From: Syncephalis plumigaleata
Taxonomy: Eukaryota > Zoopagomycota > Zoopagomycetes > Zoopagales > Piptocephalidaceae
Direction: 5' to 3'
DNA: 64,000 nt
Assembly (NCBI GenBank): GCA_025201365.1
Contig: JAIXMF010000002.1
Coordinates: 496,001-560,000 of the forward strand
The notes below the pieces were generated by a model. The model was given only the letters and a program-made list of their open reading frames with translations, did not search any database and was not told the DNA's origin. The translations under genes were made by a program, and so were the position numbers. Position 1 is the stretch's first letter, and each line of letters begins with the position of its first letter. Shown here piece after piece: positions 43,437 through 56,675 of the stretch.

Positions 43437-46400
43437 ATGGAGGACGATGAGGAAACAACTCGTAGTGGTAGAGGGAGAACAGGCCGTCGCCATGACGAGG
43501 AAACGAATGAATTGGTTGGCGGCCTAGCAACCCGACGTCAACAACCACGCCTCTACTTGCCGTTAAACACCAGTAGGGTCCCGTCTGTACCGGAAGCACC
43601 TGGTTCGCCCGGCATACTTGGTTCATCTGTAGCTCGTCGCAATATGCATGATCGTGTACACTCTATGCCTAGGAGTCCGTTGGCTACCCCTACTGCTTCG
43701 TTGCCGTCACAAGCAGCAGCAGCAGCAACAGAGGAGGTACGACCGCAGACACCTGGCAAACGACACTCGCAAGTCGCTGCTTGGGTGGCAGAGACGCAGC
43801 GAGTAATGAATGCCGACTGGATAAATCGCGTGTCACACGGTTATGGTCTCAATGAAGAGACAGCAACAGCATCGTCTTCGTTGTCGCTACCTCCATCACG
43901 TCATCGAGAACGACCGGGTAAGTCTTGCCGATAATAGTACTCTATTACTTGATCATTATGACGTACGTATTAATGTATATGTATATACTATATAATTGCC
44001 TTAGCCATTACCGGTACACTGTTTCAACGATCACTATCTAGTCGTTCTGATGTGGTAGATTCAAAACCAATACCATTGACACGTAAACAATTGTCAGCGG
44101 GTAATATTCCACAGAAACCTATGATGACGGGTAAATCTATTAGTCGAGATGTTCCCGTTTCATCCAACAAACTAGATGATGTTAGCTATCGTCCTAGTGG
44201 AGATAATAACGATAACCGGCATATAGAAGAAGACGACGAAGATGATGATGATGATGAGGAAGATGAGAATCAACTACAATCATTACTGTCGTCAGTACGC
44301 GATGAAGATGTATTGCAACTGTCACGTATGACACGAGGCCATGCTGAACAACGACGAGCAAATGGTATGAATGCTGGATCTGGTATGGATCCACCTGCTA
44401 TATCATACTCATTACATGAAGACTCATCTAATCATGGAGGTGTACGAAGATCACGTCCTGTATCTCCTTATGCGAGTAAGTCAACCTGTACACTTGTGAA
44501 TTGCATAGCAATATTAATCGATTCTCATTTACAGCATTGTCAGCGGATAGTAGGACACAGGAATTACAAGTATCCGATGCAACATTAGATCGCAGTGAAC
44601 GCTGTAAGGCTGATCTAAATGGACGATACGCTAATATGTACGCACAAATGGCCGATCACAACAATTACAATCCATTGAGTAGGATACGAGAGCAACAGAA
44701 ACAGCAACAGAAACAGCAGCAGGAACGCTTGCAAATGCATACACGCGCTGCCTCGTGGACTGGCTCACCGCGTTCCGATCGATTTCCTGACTCGGCTCGA
44801 CCCATATCGCCTAAATTGCCCATTCAATCGCATGCCACAAATCGAGGATATCGTCAGATGGATCATCTTACACCGCCGATTGAAGCAGTGGAACATGCAA
44901 CCGATACGAATATTCCATTTGCCCTATCGCATCACAATAGTACGGTCAAGTATCAGGGTGTTGACTTTAATCGAGAGAATCCAAATGCAGTACACAATGA
45001 CGATGACGACGCTGATGATGCGGATGATGTTCGTTCGGTAACCTCTGATTCACATTTGATACGGCGTGGTCGAACTATTGCACGGGAAATCAAGCATGTA
45101 TTAACGCATGCTCGACTAAAGAATCCACTACGTAAAGCGATTACCCGTAAAAACGAGTAAGTGTATACACAAATGGATGTAGCGTATACTGAACTAACCA
45201 TACAATTGCTATCAGGCTAGTTTCAGTGGTAATGACGTGGAATCAGGCACGGAGCATGCATCTAATGCCACCACATCGAATGTCGATTCAGCATCGGAAG
45301 GTGATCTACCAATGGCGACACCGCAAGAATTGGTACATAACAATCAGCAACAATCGTTAAATAAGCGAAATACTATAGCACACTTCCAACAAGGAGTCAA
45401 GCCATGGATCAGTGAATCGACTGATCAACATGATATCACATCATCTAAATCATTGGTAAGTAGATGCAGTAACCATTTAGCTACATGCTAATAATGACTA
45501 CTATTCTTGAGCAGACTGATCCGCAAGATATCGTAGAGTCATCGCTAACACAAGTGGCTCGGAAGGCACTCTCTGATCGTCAAATGTCGAGTTATCCGCG
45601 ATTACAATTTGTACCGGCAGATCGACGCTTATCGTGGAATCAAGGCAAGTAGCATTGTTCATAATTGATCAATCAATCAATCAATCAATCCATTAATACT
45701 AGTTGAAATAATAGCTTTAGAGGCTGCTGTCGATGCTAGTGCCATGCCCGTGAATACAAAGTCGTTGAATGATCCCGAGGAATTTCGAAAGGCTGTCATG
45801 TCTGATCGTGTGTCTCGATTATTTGCACGTTTCTACGAACGAGGTATGTCATTATACAATGAATACACCGGGTACAATATACTAATAGATGTGATAATCA
45901 TTAGAAGCGCATGATAACTACTTTAGAATGCGTCGCTTAATAACTGTTCAAGGTAATTGGGAATTGAATAATGTCATTAAGGTACTAATAGAAGGATACA
46001 CGTAGATACACTGGTTGAACTTGATATTACATTATTAGAGGCACAACGTAAAATGTAAGTAATGCCATGTCATTAATGATGTCTGTATTAATATATATAT
46101 ATATGTCATTAGATTTGGTGAATTTAGCGAATTAGTTAAACAATTACAATCTGATATGGATGAAACGAGAGAAACTCGTAAACATTACTTGGTAAATGAT
46201 GATGATGATGATGAGTATAATACTCTATTATGTATTAATATATATTAATATATATTATTAGGATGACTATAATCAAGATATTGAATCGATTAAACAATAT
46301 CAGAATACAAAAGGTATATCCAGTAGTAATAGTAATAATACGCTAGATGGATCGATGTCATACAACTATTTGTTACCAGCATCGATTGCTACACTTATTG

Positions 46401-46953
46401 ATCAATTGAATTCACGTCATGCTGATATTTATGAGCAATTACATGAAGTGTCAGATTGTCAGAAACGGTATGACATTTCTATTCTATTCTATCCATTGAT
46501 TAACATACAGCTAATTATTATTATTATTGTTGTTTACTCTTAGTCTGACAAGCCATACACGCGACACCATGTCACGTACCAATAGTTTATCACAAACAAG
46601 TAGTTTATGCTTCCAACAAGTAAGATTGATAGGTACATGCACATCTACTCATTAACTAACTGATATTGCCATTAGTTAAATATACTTATTGATGAGCATC
46701 AACGATTTGTCACCTCTTATCATAGCTATTGGATGGATGTATTTTATTCGTTTATATCATATGTACTAGCAGGTAAGTTAGTATACATCATTACATCATT
46801 ACATATCAATTGTTAATACATATGTCATCATGATTAGGCACAGCCTATGGCTTCTGGCTGATAGCACTGTTTATTATCTATATTCGTCGTATTCTATTAT
46901 TACCGCGTAATCTGTTAACACCAAGTACTCGTCGTCGATCTGATCCTACTTGA
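43437..46953 (+). CDS. unrecognised acidic coiled-coil protein with C-terminal membrane anchor
   Basis: At least twelve exons. The N-terminal half is long and disordered (Ser/Pro/Arg with acidic DDEDDDDDEEDE, Gln runs EQQKQQQKQQQE). A basic block follows: HLIRRGRTIAREIKHVLTHA. The C-terminal third has structured coiled coil (FGEFSELVKQLQSDMDETRE; ATLIDQLNSRHADIYEQL), then SYWMDVFYSFISYVLAGTAY and GFWLIALFIIYIRRILLL, one or two membrane helices, ending TRRRSDPT. This looks like an ER or nuclear-envelope tail anchor (inference). Near 45990 one base seems missing. I do not recognise the family. An intron near 45665 carries (AATC)n, and another ends at a TATATTAATATATATTATTAG acceptor. The start ATG follows a C/T-rich leader. 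Confidence 0.55.
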
Positions 46954-47124
46954 TAATGATCAGACCATTGTAATGCTATCACTATACCAACATCTAATAA
47001 TAATAAGAAAAAAAAAACAGTCTAACAATTTCATGATCGATTATATTGATTATATTTTAACTGTGAAATCCACATATAACAAGTGTAGATAGCATGGTCA
47101 TTCTGACATGTGTGTGTATCTCTT

Positions 47125-48935
47125 TTACTCGAATGCAATAGAAGTAGATGGTAATGACTTTGGCGTGAATGCCATTAACTTATACGTGTTACCCATGGCT
47201 AATGGATCTGTTAAGCGTTGATATGCTTTTTGTAGCAATTGTTGATCCTCTACATTGGCACCTTTTTGTAGCATGGCCAATCTTATCTCAATACCCATAC
47301 GATGAAGGAAATCACGTTGTGTAACAGGACCATGTATATTAGCTGATGAACATATATGGTTAATGACTATCTTGTATACATATAATAAATTGTAGCTAGT
47401 ACTTGCCTAGATCATGAGCAGCTTGACGTAATTGTGAGAAATCAACATCAACACTAAGATCAGTCTCGCCCGGTTGACTTAATGGATCATAGAACTTGTG
47501 ATTTCGAATTCCCTTTATTATTATTATAATTAACAGAGTTGTAAATACGAAAAGAGGACATGCATCGATTACTTACACGTAGTGAATTAGGTTTGTTAAA
47601 ATCATTACCATAATCTATGATTAATGCCTGACCTTGTCGTTCTGTAACTGTTCGTGCCAAATTAGTAGCTAGTTGCCATCCCTCGGATGACACTTCAATA
47701 CGTGATCCTACGGGTAGTTTGGCATATTGTGCACCTGATGTAAATAGTTGACTATGCAATGTAGTACCCGGGGCTAGAACAAATCTGAAATGTAGTTGAC
47801 TGTAGTAACAAGCATGGTTCATTCAATAAATACTCGTATATATAATGATGATGATGATTACTTACGATGTTGTACTATGATCTACATCAACGAGTATTTC
47901 TCGCCAACCACGCGTTGTTTTCTAATAGACATCACTAGTAATTAGTCTTTGCTTATCCATTTGCAATCTATATCAATGTATTACCTCAAACATTTGAATA
48001 GGCAATGCATCGAATAGTTCATGAGCAATAATCCATGGTTGTTCATGGGAATAAAGCTAGATTATTTGATGTTGTCAGTTTAATTACATCTACACTATTG
48101 ACTACATACATGTCTTTGACCAATCGATAAATGTATCATGCCAATACACTGGAATATGTTCATCACCATGAACCGGTTGTATGGATGAGGGAATACACAA
48201 TCGTTCTCGTTGTATTTTCTGCAACTCTGGACTAACCTCTACTAGATGTACACCTTTAATGGCTTGTCGAAACTTGGGAAAGCGTTTCGATATCTAAGTA
48301 CATATGTATATACATATATGAATAGTATGCATTGATTATAAGATGATGGGATCATGACTTACACGTAGTATATCGGACATGAGTGTGCCACGTCCTGGTC
48401 CCAACTCAATCAAACGAATACCCTGAGTGGTTTGCGATATTTGGTGCATTTGCTGTTGCCATTGTGCAATGAGCCATATACCTAGTAGCTGCACAGCATA
48501 ATGATAACTATAGTGTACTGGTATATCCATCGACTAGCCACTTACCTCACCGAACATTTGAATAACTTCAGGCGAGGTGATAAAATCGCCTTGTTTACCA
48601 AAGACATCACGTTTCATGTAATAGCCATGTTGTGGATGAGTTAGTGCTTGTCGCATAAACTGAGCCACCGACAATGGTCCTGTAGCCTTGATAGATAATA
48701 TACTATTAGTAGATGGAATATCGCTTACTTTATGATATTACCTTAATCTGAGATTGCAATTGACGCGTCAACGGAGTCGCTGACTCTTTAGCGGAGACAG
48801 TCGTGTCATTATATTAGACTGATTCGTATGAAGTGCACGATAATAACAGTGAATATAGTTTGAGTATGGTTTACTAGACCCTAATCGCGGTACAGGACGA
48901 AACCCTCGAATAGAGTGAACAAGAACGATACACAT
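47125..48935 (-). CDS. NDUFAF7: NDUFAF7/MidA-like mitochondrial arginine methyltransferase
   Basis: Complex I assembly factor that dimethylates an arginine of the NDUFS2 (49-kDa) subunit in the matrix. From the N-terminus: presequence-like MCIVLVHSIRGFRPVPRLGS, PLSVAQFMRQALTHPQHGYY, VFGKQGDFITSPEVIQMFGE, LLGIWLIAQW, the SAM-binding LIELGPGRGTLMSDILR, GVHLVEVSPELQKIQR, IIAHELFDALPIQMFE, KTTRGWREILVDVD, RFVLAPGTTL, QALIIDYG, DLSVDVDFSQLRQAA, VTQRDFLHRMGIEIRL and a final MGNTYKLMAFTPKS. Order and motifs match the family. About nine exons. Near 48815 the presequence exon needs one added base to join the conserved frame. Only 157 bp separate its start from MRE11, transcribed in the opposite direction. 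Confidence 0.88.
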
Positions 48936-49092
48936 TGACTACAAGTGTCGTTAGTCTACGAGTCATAATGGGTAATAATAGAGTAATAATAGATAAAAGA
49001 ATTCGTCACTTGTAGGAAGAAAAGGAAAACTACTCGCTGAGTTGTAACCTTTGATACTATTTCAATATCATATCAATTCTAGTCAAGTGTCA
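48936..49092. promoter_or_regulatory. bidirectional promoter, NDUFAF7 / MRE11
   Basis: A 157-bp spacer between two divergent start codons must contain both core promoters and leaders. No TATA box stands out. Confidence 0.5.
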
Positions 49093-51969
49093 ATGACCAT
49101 GGAGGAAACACCGGTATCCAACACGATATCTATCCTAGTGGCCACTGACAATCACTTGGGCTACTTGGAGAAGGATCCGGTACGTGGCGAGGATTCATTT
49201 CAAGCCTTTGAGGAGATTCTTCGTTTGGCGCAAGTACACGAAGTCGATATGATTCTACTAGGAGGCGATTTATTCCACGACAATAAACCGTCGCGTTCCT
49301 GTCTTCATAAGACCATGTCGCTTCTTCGACAATACTGTATGGGAGACAGACCATGCGCACTAGACTTTCAAAGTGATCCCTTGACTAATTTCGCAGACCA
49401 GTAAGTACAAGTGAGCAGTTGCTATAGATATTGGCCAATTGATATGTATATAGATTTGGTACGGTCAATTATCAGGATCCCAACTATAACATAGCCATAC
49501 CTATCTTCTCTATTCATGGTAATCATGATGATCCATCGGGAGTATGTACTAGTTATGATGTGTATATAGCACAATGTAGACAACTAATGTATTGATTATA
49601 CAACGTGTATTAGGATGGTAACTTGTGTGCACTCGATCTATTATCCGTGTCAGGTTTATGTAATTATTTCGGTCGTGCTAAACAAATAGACGATATTGCC
49701 ATTAGTCCATTGCTATTACGTAAGGGAAATACTCGCTTGGCTCTCTATGGTTTGGGCAATATTAGAGATGAGCGATTATATCGTACATTTGTTCGACGTA
49801 AAGTGAAAGTACTACGACCATGCGAGGACACCGATGAATGGTTAATCTAATGGTAATTCATCAAAATCGGTTAGTATCTATATGATTAGTATGTTTTATC
49901 AACTATTACTAAATGAATGAATGAATATATTAGAGTAGCTCATGGTCCATCTAATTACATACCTGAAGCATTTCTCGATGATCTATTCCATTTGGTGTAT
50001 GGGGTCATGAACACGAGTGCGTATTGATCCGACATTCAATGAGATTCAAAAGTTCTACGTTTCTCAGCCTGGTTCCTCGGTGGCCACCTCATTAAGTGAG
50101 GGTGAATCGAAACGAAAGTAAGAGACATGAAATGAACGAGTTGCCTTCTTATATCATTATGGCTGATAGCAAATTAGATATGTTGGCCTATTAAAGGTAC
50201 AAGGTACTCGATTCAAGTTGCGTAAATTACCACTGCAAACAGTACGACCATTTGTTATGAAGGATGTTGTACTGGCCAATGTAGATGGACTAAGACCATC
50301 GATGAAAAAGGAATTATGGATATTTGGCTAAAACGGTAATGAGTGATAGATTAGATACTTATGAAATGATAAACTAACTAACTAATGAACGATATATATA
50401 TTATATAGGTGAATCAAATGATCAAGGAGGCACACGCAGAATGGGAACAGACACGAGCGGATAGTCAGTTAGCGTCGAGTGGATCCATACCACAAGAGCA
50501 GGAATGTCCACGTCCACTTATTCGACTAAGAGTAAGCTATTAGCATGACATGCTTAGTGTATTCGTCAAACTAATGATCATTCGTATTTACTACGCGGTA
50601 GGTAGATTATAGCGATGGTTATACGGCATTTCATCCACAACGATTTGGACAGCAGTATGTCGATCAAGTGGCTAATCCGAAAGATATACTACAGTTCCAT
50701 AGACGTCGTAATCTTCGTGCTAACACACAAGGTAATATAGTTAATATAGCAATTGCAATTTATTCATCATATCTCATATCTCATGCTTACTATTGTAGAA
50801 TCTCGTCGTGTTCCATTGGAGGATATTATGCCCGAGAAGTTGGAAACATTTAGAGTTGAAGATCTAGTGGAGGAGATGTTAAATGACGCCTTATTATCTG
50901 TATTCCCTGAAAATGCATTTGGTGGAGCAGTTCGTCAATTTGTCGAGAAAGATGATCGTGATGCCATCAAAGAGTAAGCTAATCAATACTAATACTATTC
51001 GTATTGATTAACACATATACATATGATAATAATAGATTTATTGAAGGTACACTCAACAAGACACAAAGCTCACTTGTTACACTAGAGAGCATGTCCATGT
51101 CAGATCTATTGAGCAAGGTTAGTCTACTAATCAAATAATCAATTAATAAAAGTATCACTTTACTTATTACTATTATTACTATTAGACGGAAGAAGAGAAA
51201 AAGACACAATCACTACGCTATGAACATCAACATCCATCACGTCACACGACTGTACTTGCAACAGAATCATCTGATAATACTAATAGTAACACTAGTAGTA
51301 ATGTTATGGATGGTGTAGAACAATTGATACCTAAAGTAGAATCGCCGATTAATGAATTGAGTGCAAATCCATCTAATCCATCTGAAGATGATAAAAGTGC
51401 AATCTATCTATCCGATGATCATGTGGAACAACCTAGTAGAGTAAATAGCGGATATGGTAAACGACGAGGAGAAGTTACGGCAACATGGATAGAACACGTC
51501 AAAGCAAAGTAAGTCAATAGTGCAATGACATGTGTATTTATTATAACACTATGATTCTATTTAGAGATCACGTCATACCGTTGACTCTATGGAGGAAGAG
51601 GCTATACCGTCTAGTATGTCAACACGATCACGGTAAGTAGCATGATCATGTGATTGTCAATGTTATTACTTACTCAAGGCATTTGCCAATTAGAGCATCA
51701 AGTCAATCCACAATTATGAGTTCACCACCATCATCTTTAGTGAGTTTAGTTATATTCATATATACTAATATGTTGTACTAATACAAGTTGAATAGAAACC
51801 ACGTAAAACACGCTCTAATGCATCATTACGTCGTCAACAAAATAGTCGTAATAGTAATAATAATGAAGATAACGATGAAGACATTGATGATGATGATGAT
51901 GATGAAAGTGGAGAAGGTTCATTTTTACGCTTTTCTCGTTCAACACATCATAGTAAGAAATCAACATAG
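49093..51969 (+). CDS. MRE11: MRE11, double-strand-break repair nuclease
   Basis: Mn-dependent 3'-5' exonuclease/endonuclease of the MRE11-RAD50-NBS1 complex. Phosphodiesterase motifs in order: [10 protein letters not shown] (DxH), [26 protein letters not shown], then the HQNR and GHEHEC motifs, followed by [48 protein letters not shown], and the later [20 protein letters not shown] capping and RAD50-binding region. The C-terminal tail is Ser/Arg and Asp-rich with GAR-poor sequence. About eleven exons. Frame continuity fails near 49842, 49997, 50023 and 50314, each time by exactly one missing base: at 49842 the text after DEW needs TTT, not TT, to give [10 protein letters not shown]. These look like sequence errors in an intact gene. 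ATG at 49093 is the first in frame. Confidence 0.93.
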
Positions 51970-52218
51970 TTTATTTAGTAGTAGTAGTAGCGGTAATATG
52001 CCTAAGAAGAAACTATTCATGTTGCTCATATTAGTATTACAATCAAGTATTATTTTACCGCTGATTTAACATATTGGATAGCACGGGATGATGCATCGAT
52101 TCCAATGCTTGTGATGTCTATAATGCATCTAGATTATTATTATTATGTTCACTTAGTATATACATATCTATATATACACATACCTTTACTAAAGATTCGA
52201 TATTAGATTGTAATCGTT

Positions 52219-52902
52219 TCATGTGTGTTGAATACGTTCACGCTTTTCTTGATAATCCTTTAATAATTGATCATTCTCCTCTTGTGTCTATTCATCTCTA
52301 TTAATATTGTTATGAATAGTTAATGTATACACTATACCTCAGTAATGGATGTTTCTAATCGAGTCAACTCTTGCTTCATTACTGGTACTGTTCTCAATGC
52401 TAATAGATCAGTTGATGATTGAATGGGGATTTGTGGTACAGGTGCTCCAGTTCGTTGACGCTCTTTGGCTTCCTCGATGGCAGTATCAAGTTCATTGAGT
52501 TTACGTGCTAAATCTCGATTCTTGACTATAGTATCGAATTGCTCCTATTATTTGTAGGAATATTGAGTTGTCTCTCCATCTATCTACTTGTTCATTCGTG
52601 ACATACCGTCATTTTATCTTGTAAGAATTGACGCATCTGTTGAATGGCGTCAGTCAACTCATTGGGAACATCACGCTTCAATTGAGGAAAGCATAGTTCA
52701 ACGTGACGATCACTATACAATAAAAGAACCCGATTAATGTCAACTTATATATATATATCTATATTGCAATAGTTTACCTGCAGTGGTTAAGTGAACGAGT
52801 CAGTGCTTCATTGACAGTTTCGCGTAGTCTAGTCATACGATCACTCTCCGGTGAACACGTCGTTTCCGTTTGTTCAGTAGGCTGACTCTCGTCTGTCATC
52901 AT
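52219..52902 (-). CDS. NNF1: NNF1-like kinetochore protein (MIND complex)
   Basis: Subunit of the MIND/Mis12 complex that links centromeric chromatin to the outer kinetochore. Four exons: MMTDESQPTEQTETTCSPES, RMTRLRETVNEALTRSLNHC, HVELCFPQLKRDVPNELTDA, IQQMRQFLQDKMTEQFDTIV, RDLARKLNELDTAIEEAKER, then VPQIPIQSSTDLLALRTVPV, MKQELTRLETSITEVE and a short last exon ending KRERIQHT. The pattern of an FP motif, QM..FL, EQFD.IV..RDL..KLNELD and a C-terminal coiled coil with EN..L follows Nnf1/PMF1. Length about 180 residues is normal. Either of two adjacent ATGs (52902 or 52899) could start. It is divergent from CDC23 with 147 bp between starts. Confidence 0.8.
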
Positions 52903-53049
52903 AGCAAAATAGTAGTAAACGCGAATAAAGTAAATGTAAACAAAAAAGAAATAGATATGGATAATGAGTACACACACACACATCGTGTCTTATTGAATTG
53001 TTTCTCTTTATACATTACTATTTACAATAACATAAACAAAGCACATCTC
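52903..53049. promoter_or_regulatory. bidirectional promoter, NNF1 / CDC23
   Basis: 147 bp between divergent start codons of two mitotic genes. It holds a short (AC)n run near 52969. Shared control of kinetochore and APC/C genes is plausible but unproven. Confidence 0.5.
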
Positions 53050-55437
53050 ATGGATAACATTCGACTTCAACTACAAGAGGCCATAATCAGCTGTCAGGAA
53101 CGAGGTCTAATCAGTGCCAGTCAATGGTAAATAGTATGCTTATAGTGTTATATGCAACACTGAATATTGTATGTGTATGTGTATGTGTACACGCGTGTCA
53201 TTTATAATAGGGCAGCTGAGATGCTTATGGGTATGACACCCGTTGAACCATTATCGCCCGAGCAAGTAGAGCAACAAACACTAACAGCTGAATTCTATCG
53301 ACGTGACATGCCAGCATTGTCTGATATTTATATGGAACGAGCAAACGACCCAGATTCATTGCGGATAGCACGCGTATACTTTGATAAAAAGGAATATCGT
53401 CGCTGTGTCTATGCACTCAAGGAGTGTCATGATCAAAAATCACTATTTCTACGATTATATGCTCGTTATATGGTAAGTATAAGTATCAAGTATAGATGTG
53501 GATATAACTAATTGATTGCACATAGGCAGGCGAGAAAGATGTACAAGACATTTGTATGGATGTATTTGGTAGGATAATAAGATGATTGCTATTAGACATA
53601 GACAATAGTAGCAATATTGACTACTTGTTATTTATTTATACAAATAGGCTCGGATGATTCAGATGAACGTGTCAATGCTGAACTAGTAGGAATTGTTGAT
53701 GAATTGAAACCACTATATAAGCTTGATCAATTAGATGGATTCAATTGTTACTTGTTAGTATCATAGCAGAATACTCGATGTATATATGCATATATCTTAC
53801 TCATTTGTTATTATAGATTAGGTGTGGCATTACGACAACAACAATGTGAAGAGGAAGCGATTGAAGTCTTGATACGTTCACTGACGCGTTATCCATTGAA
53901 CTGGAGTGCCTGGCTTGAATTAGGCAAATGCTTTGATACATTCGATAAGGCAAGTCAAGCTACTTATGCTGTCATTATCATTATTGTTTGTCATGTCTAA
54001 TTAGTTATTAGGCCAATGTAGTTCTAGCTCAATTGTCAGATCATTTTACACGTACACTCTTCCAATGCTATTTGGCTATTGAACGATTTTCACATTTTGA
54101 AGTGACAGATACTACGGTAAATAGGATTGAGCATATATTCCCAACGAGTGGATTCATTAAATCACTACGTGCATCAGAGGCATACAAATTACAAGGTAGA
54201 TTATCTTGATATAGTTATTTTATAGTAGCTAATATATACATGTATATGTATGTAGATTTTGTTATGGCAGAGGAACATTTTAATGTTATTCGACAGCGTG
54301 ATCCATATCGATTAGAACAGATGGATACACTATCACACGTATTATTCGTTAATAAGGATGCAGCTAAACTGAGTATACTAGCACATGACTGCGAGGAAGT
54401 AGACAGATTCCGACCAGAGACTTGTCTCGTACTTGGTACGTGTCTTTATCCATTACAGTTGAGAGAATAATTGATAGATTGATGCCACTATGTCACACTA
54501 GGTAATTATTATGGATTACGTCAAGATCATGAAAAGGCAATTTTGTATTATAGACGGGCACTTAAACTTGATCGTCGCTACGTGCAAGCATGGACACTTA
54601 TGGGACATGAATATTTAGAATTGGGCAATATGCATGCAGCCATTGAAGCATATCGTCGAGCTATTGGTAAGCAAGTTGCTGCAGCTTTGCAAAAGAAAAA
54701 CACTAATGATTAATGTAATTTTCTATTGATTTGTATAGACATCGATAGCTATGATTATCGTGCATTGTTTGCATTAGGACATGCTTATGAAATGCTACGA
54801 CTATTTCATTATGCTATTACATACTTTGAGAAAGCCACGGCAGCAAGGTAGACTAGATTGATAGTAAGGAGATACTCGATGTTATTAACCATACAATGGA
54901 ATGATGATAGACCGCTTGATGCTCGTATGTGGAAGGGTCAAGCATCATGCTATGAGAATATGGAGAGGATATTGCCGCCATTAAATGTTATCAACGCGCA
55001 TTAATCTACGAGGCCGACAAGAATGAAACACTCGCTAAACTGGCATTTCTGTACAAGAAACAAAAGAAGACTGAACAAGCTATTATGTGCTATAAGAAAA
55101 TAATATCCTACGAGGAGTGAAAGGGCAGGTAAGTGATGATGTACACGTTAAACTACTAGGTAAATGATAATATTAATGTCATATTTACTAGGATATTGAT
55201 ATAATAGCGCATGCCTTTTATGAATTGGCTAATCATGAAAAGGAACAAAAACGATATGACGAAGCATTGGGATACATTAATAGAATGCTCGATTTAGATT
55301 CTAGTGTAAGTAGTCAATAGAAGGATAAATAGATAGATAGTTACTCATATCAATGATTATATTACTAGTTACGTGATGAAGCACGTACATTAAATCGTGA
55401 GATAATACAGTTAATACGTCGATCAGGAGGACGATAG
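53050..55437 (+). CDS. CDC23: CDC23/APC8, anaphase-promoting complex TPR subunit
   Basis: TPR subunit of the APC/C ubiquitin ligase. The N-terminus [20 protein letters not shown] and the APC8-type [34 protein letters not shown] precede the TPR array: [207 protein letters not shown]. About twelve exons, stop at 55437. The frame needs one added base near 54966 and near 55119 (a G-run), like other genes here. Length of roughly 570 residues is normal. Confidence 0.93.
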
Positions 55438-55591
55438 TTGCATAGATTGTCTGTGTGCTTACATTTTGTAATAAATCATTTTATATACGTCATTCAATGG
55501 AGCTGTTAGCCCTTTTGTTTTATGGGTGATAGCTATGTAACAAAACTTACGTATTTAGATGTGAAAGCGACAACCATCACGGATAAGTTGT
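55438..55591. other. CDC23 3' flank
   Basis: Short A/T-rich spacer containing an AATAAAT at about 55471. No gene seen. Confidence 0.4.
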
Positions 55592-55915
55592 TTATTGTTG
55601 TCCTTGTCCTTCATTTCTTGAACATTTAGAAGTAATGACACTTTGATGTAATTGTGTTGTAACACCATTTCCATTGCAAAGACTGAGAATAATCTGAATA
55701 AAGGTCAGACATGCTGCCATATCCTGATTCCATACACGATACTCGAATCCTTTACCTTTCATGTCATCTTTACAATTCTGATGTGTGCATCTAATAAAAT
55801 AATCAATTAGTATATTGTTATAGATTGTACTCATATTAAGAAGGCATGACAAGTGACAGTAGGATATCTCGTCAATTAGAAAGACTTGAACAGCATGCTT
55901 CATTGTTATCCACAC
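55592..55915 (-). pseudogene. TnpB/Fanzor-like C-terminal zinc-ribbon fragment, copy A
   Basis: A 107-codon minus-strand frame reads DEISYCHLSC, then after an insert RCTHQNCKDDMKGKGFEYRV and WNQDMAACLTFIQIIL. This fits the C-terminal zinc ribbon plus RuvC-III of TnpB/Fanzor (Cas12f1-like TNB) proteins: DE(x)TSxxCxxC ... RCxxxxC ... WNRDxxAxxN. The insert between the Cys pairs looks like an unspliced intron (TACTAATTG, then TTTTATTAG), and copy B has the canonical WNRD where this copy has WNQD. The N-terminal RuvC and DNA-binding parts are absent, so this is a remnant of a mobile nuclease gene rather than a working one. It lies about 90 bp from the divergent F-box gene and was duplicated with it. 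Confidence 0.5.
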
Positions 55916-56675
55916 TTGTGTATGATTTATTTGTGTATTCTTGATTAAAATAACGTCATCGTATTTCTCTACCCCTTACTGTCTTTCTTGTCCCGTTCCA
56001 CTATGTCTACTACTACTACTGAAATATTGAGTAATCCCAACTCGTCTTGTAGATTACTAGTTTGTCTAAATAGTCTTCCATTTCAGGACCAGCGTGTCTT
56101 CCGTAACCAACTTGGTCATATCGAACTATTGCGTTTATCAGCATGTTGTCGCTCGTTAAGAAGCAGTATACGAAATGATAAAGCATTATGGCAAGAACGA
56201 TATCATAGGGCTTTCCTATCAGGAGCGTATTATGCTAAAGAAATGGATTTCGTATTATGGTGTATACGCACGGATGTCAACAATCCATGTACATCGGATA
56301 AACGAGCCGATCTACTAGAGAACGTGGACTGGTACAACACATATCGTCGACGAGTGAGCACCGAGAATAATTGGCGATTTGGACGGTACAAGACCACGCG
56401 TATCAATATGGAACATGACGAGCGTGGACCAATGTACTACGTACGAGCTGAAAATGATCGCATATTTATTACGCAGCGAGATTGCTCAGACAGAGCATCA
56501 TATCATAATTACGCTGTAGAATATTTGCCCCATCCAAATCTTAGATCAAGCAACAGTATTGTACAAAAAATACATTCTCCATATCGCCAAACATTCTTTT
56601 GCTAGATACTGGTAATGAAGCTGAGTATAATTATGTCACGGGTGACCATTATATAGCTGTATCTCCTAGGATAAT
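55597..56675. repeat. segmental duplication, copy A (fragment plus F-box gene)
   Basis: Matches 62930-64000 in direct orientation over at least 1.07 kb (the second copy runs off the window). Identity is high, with substitutions and small length differences. Confidence 0.8.
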
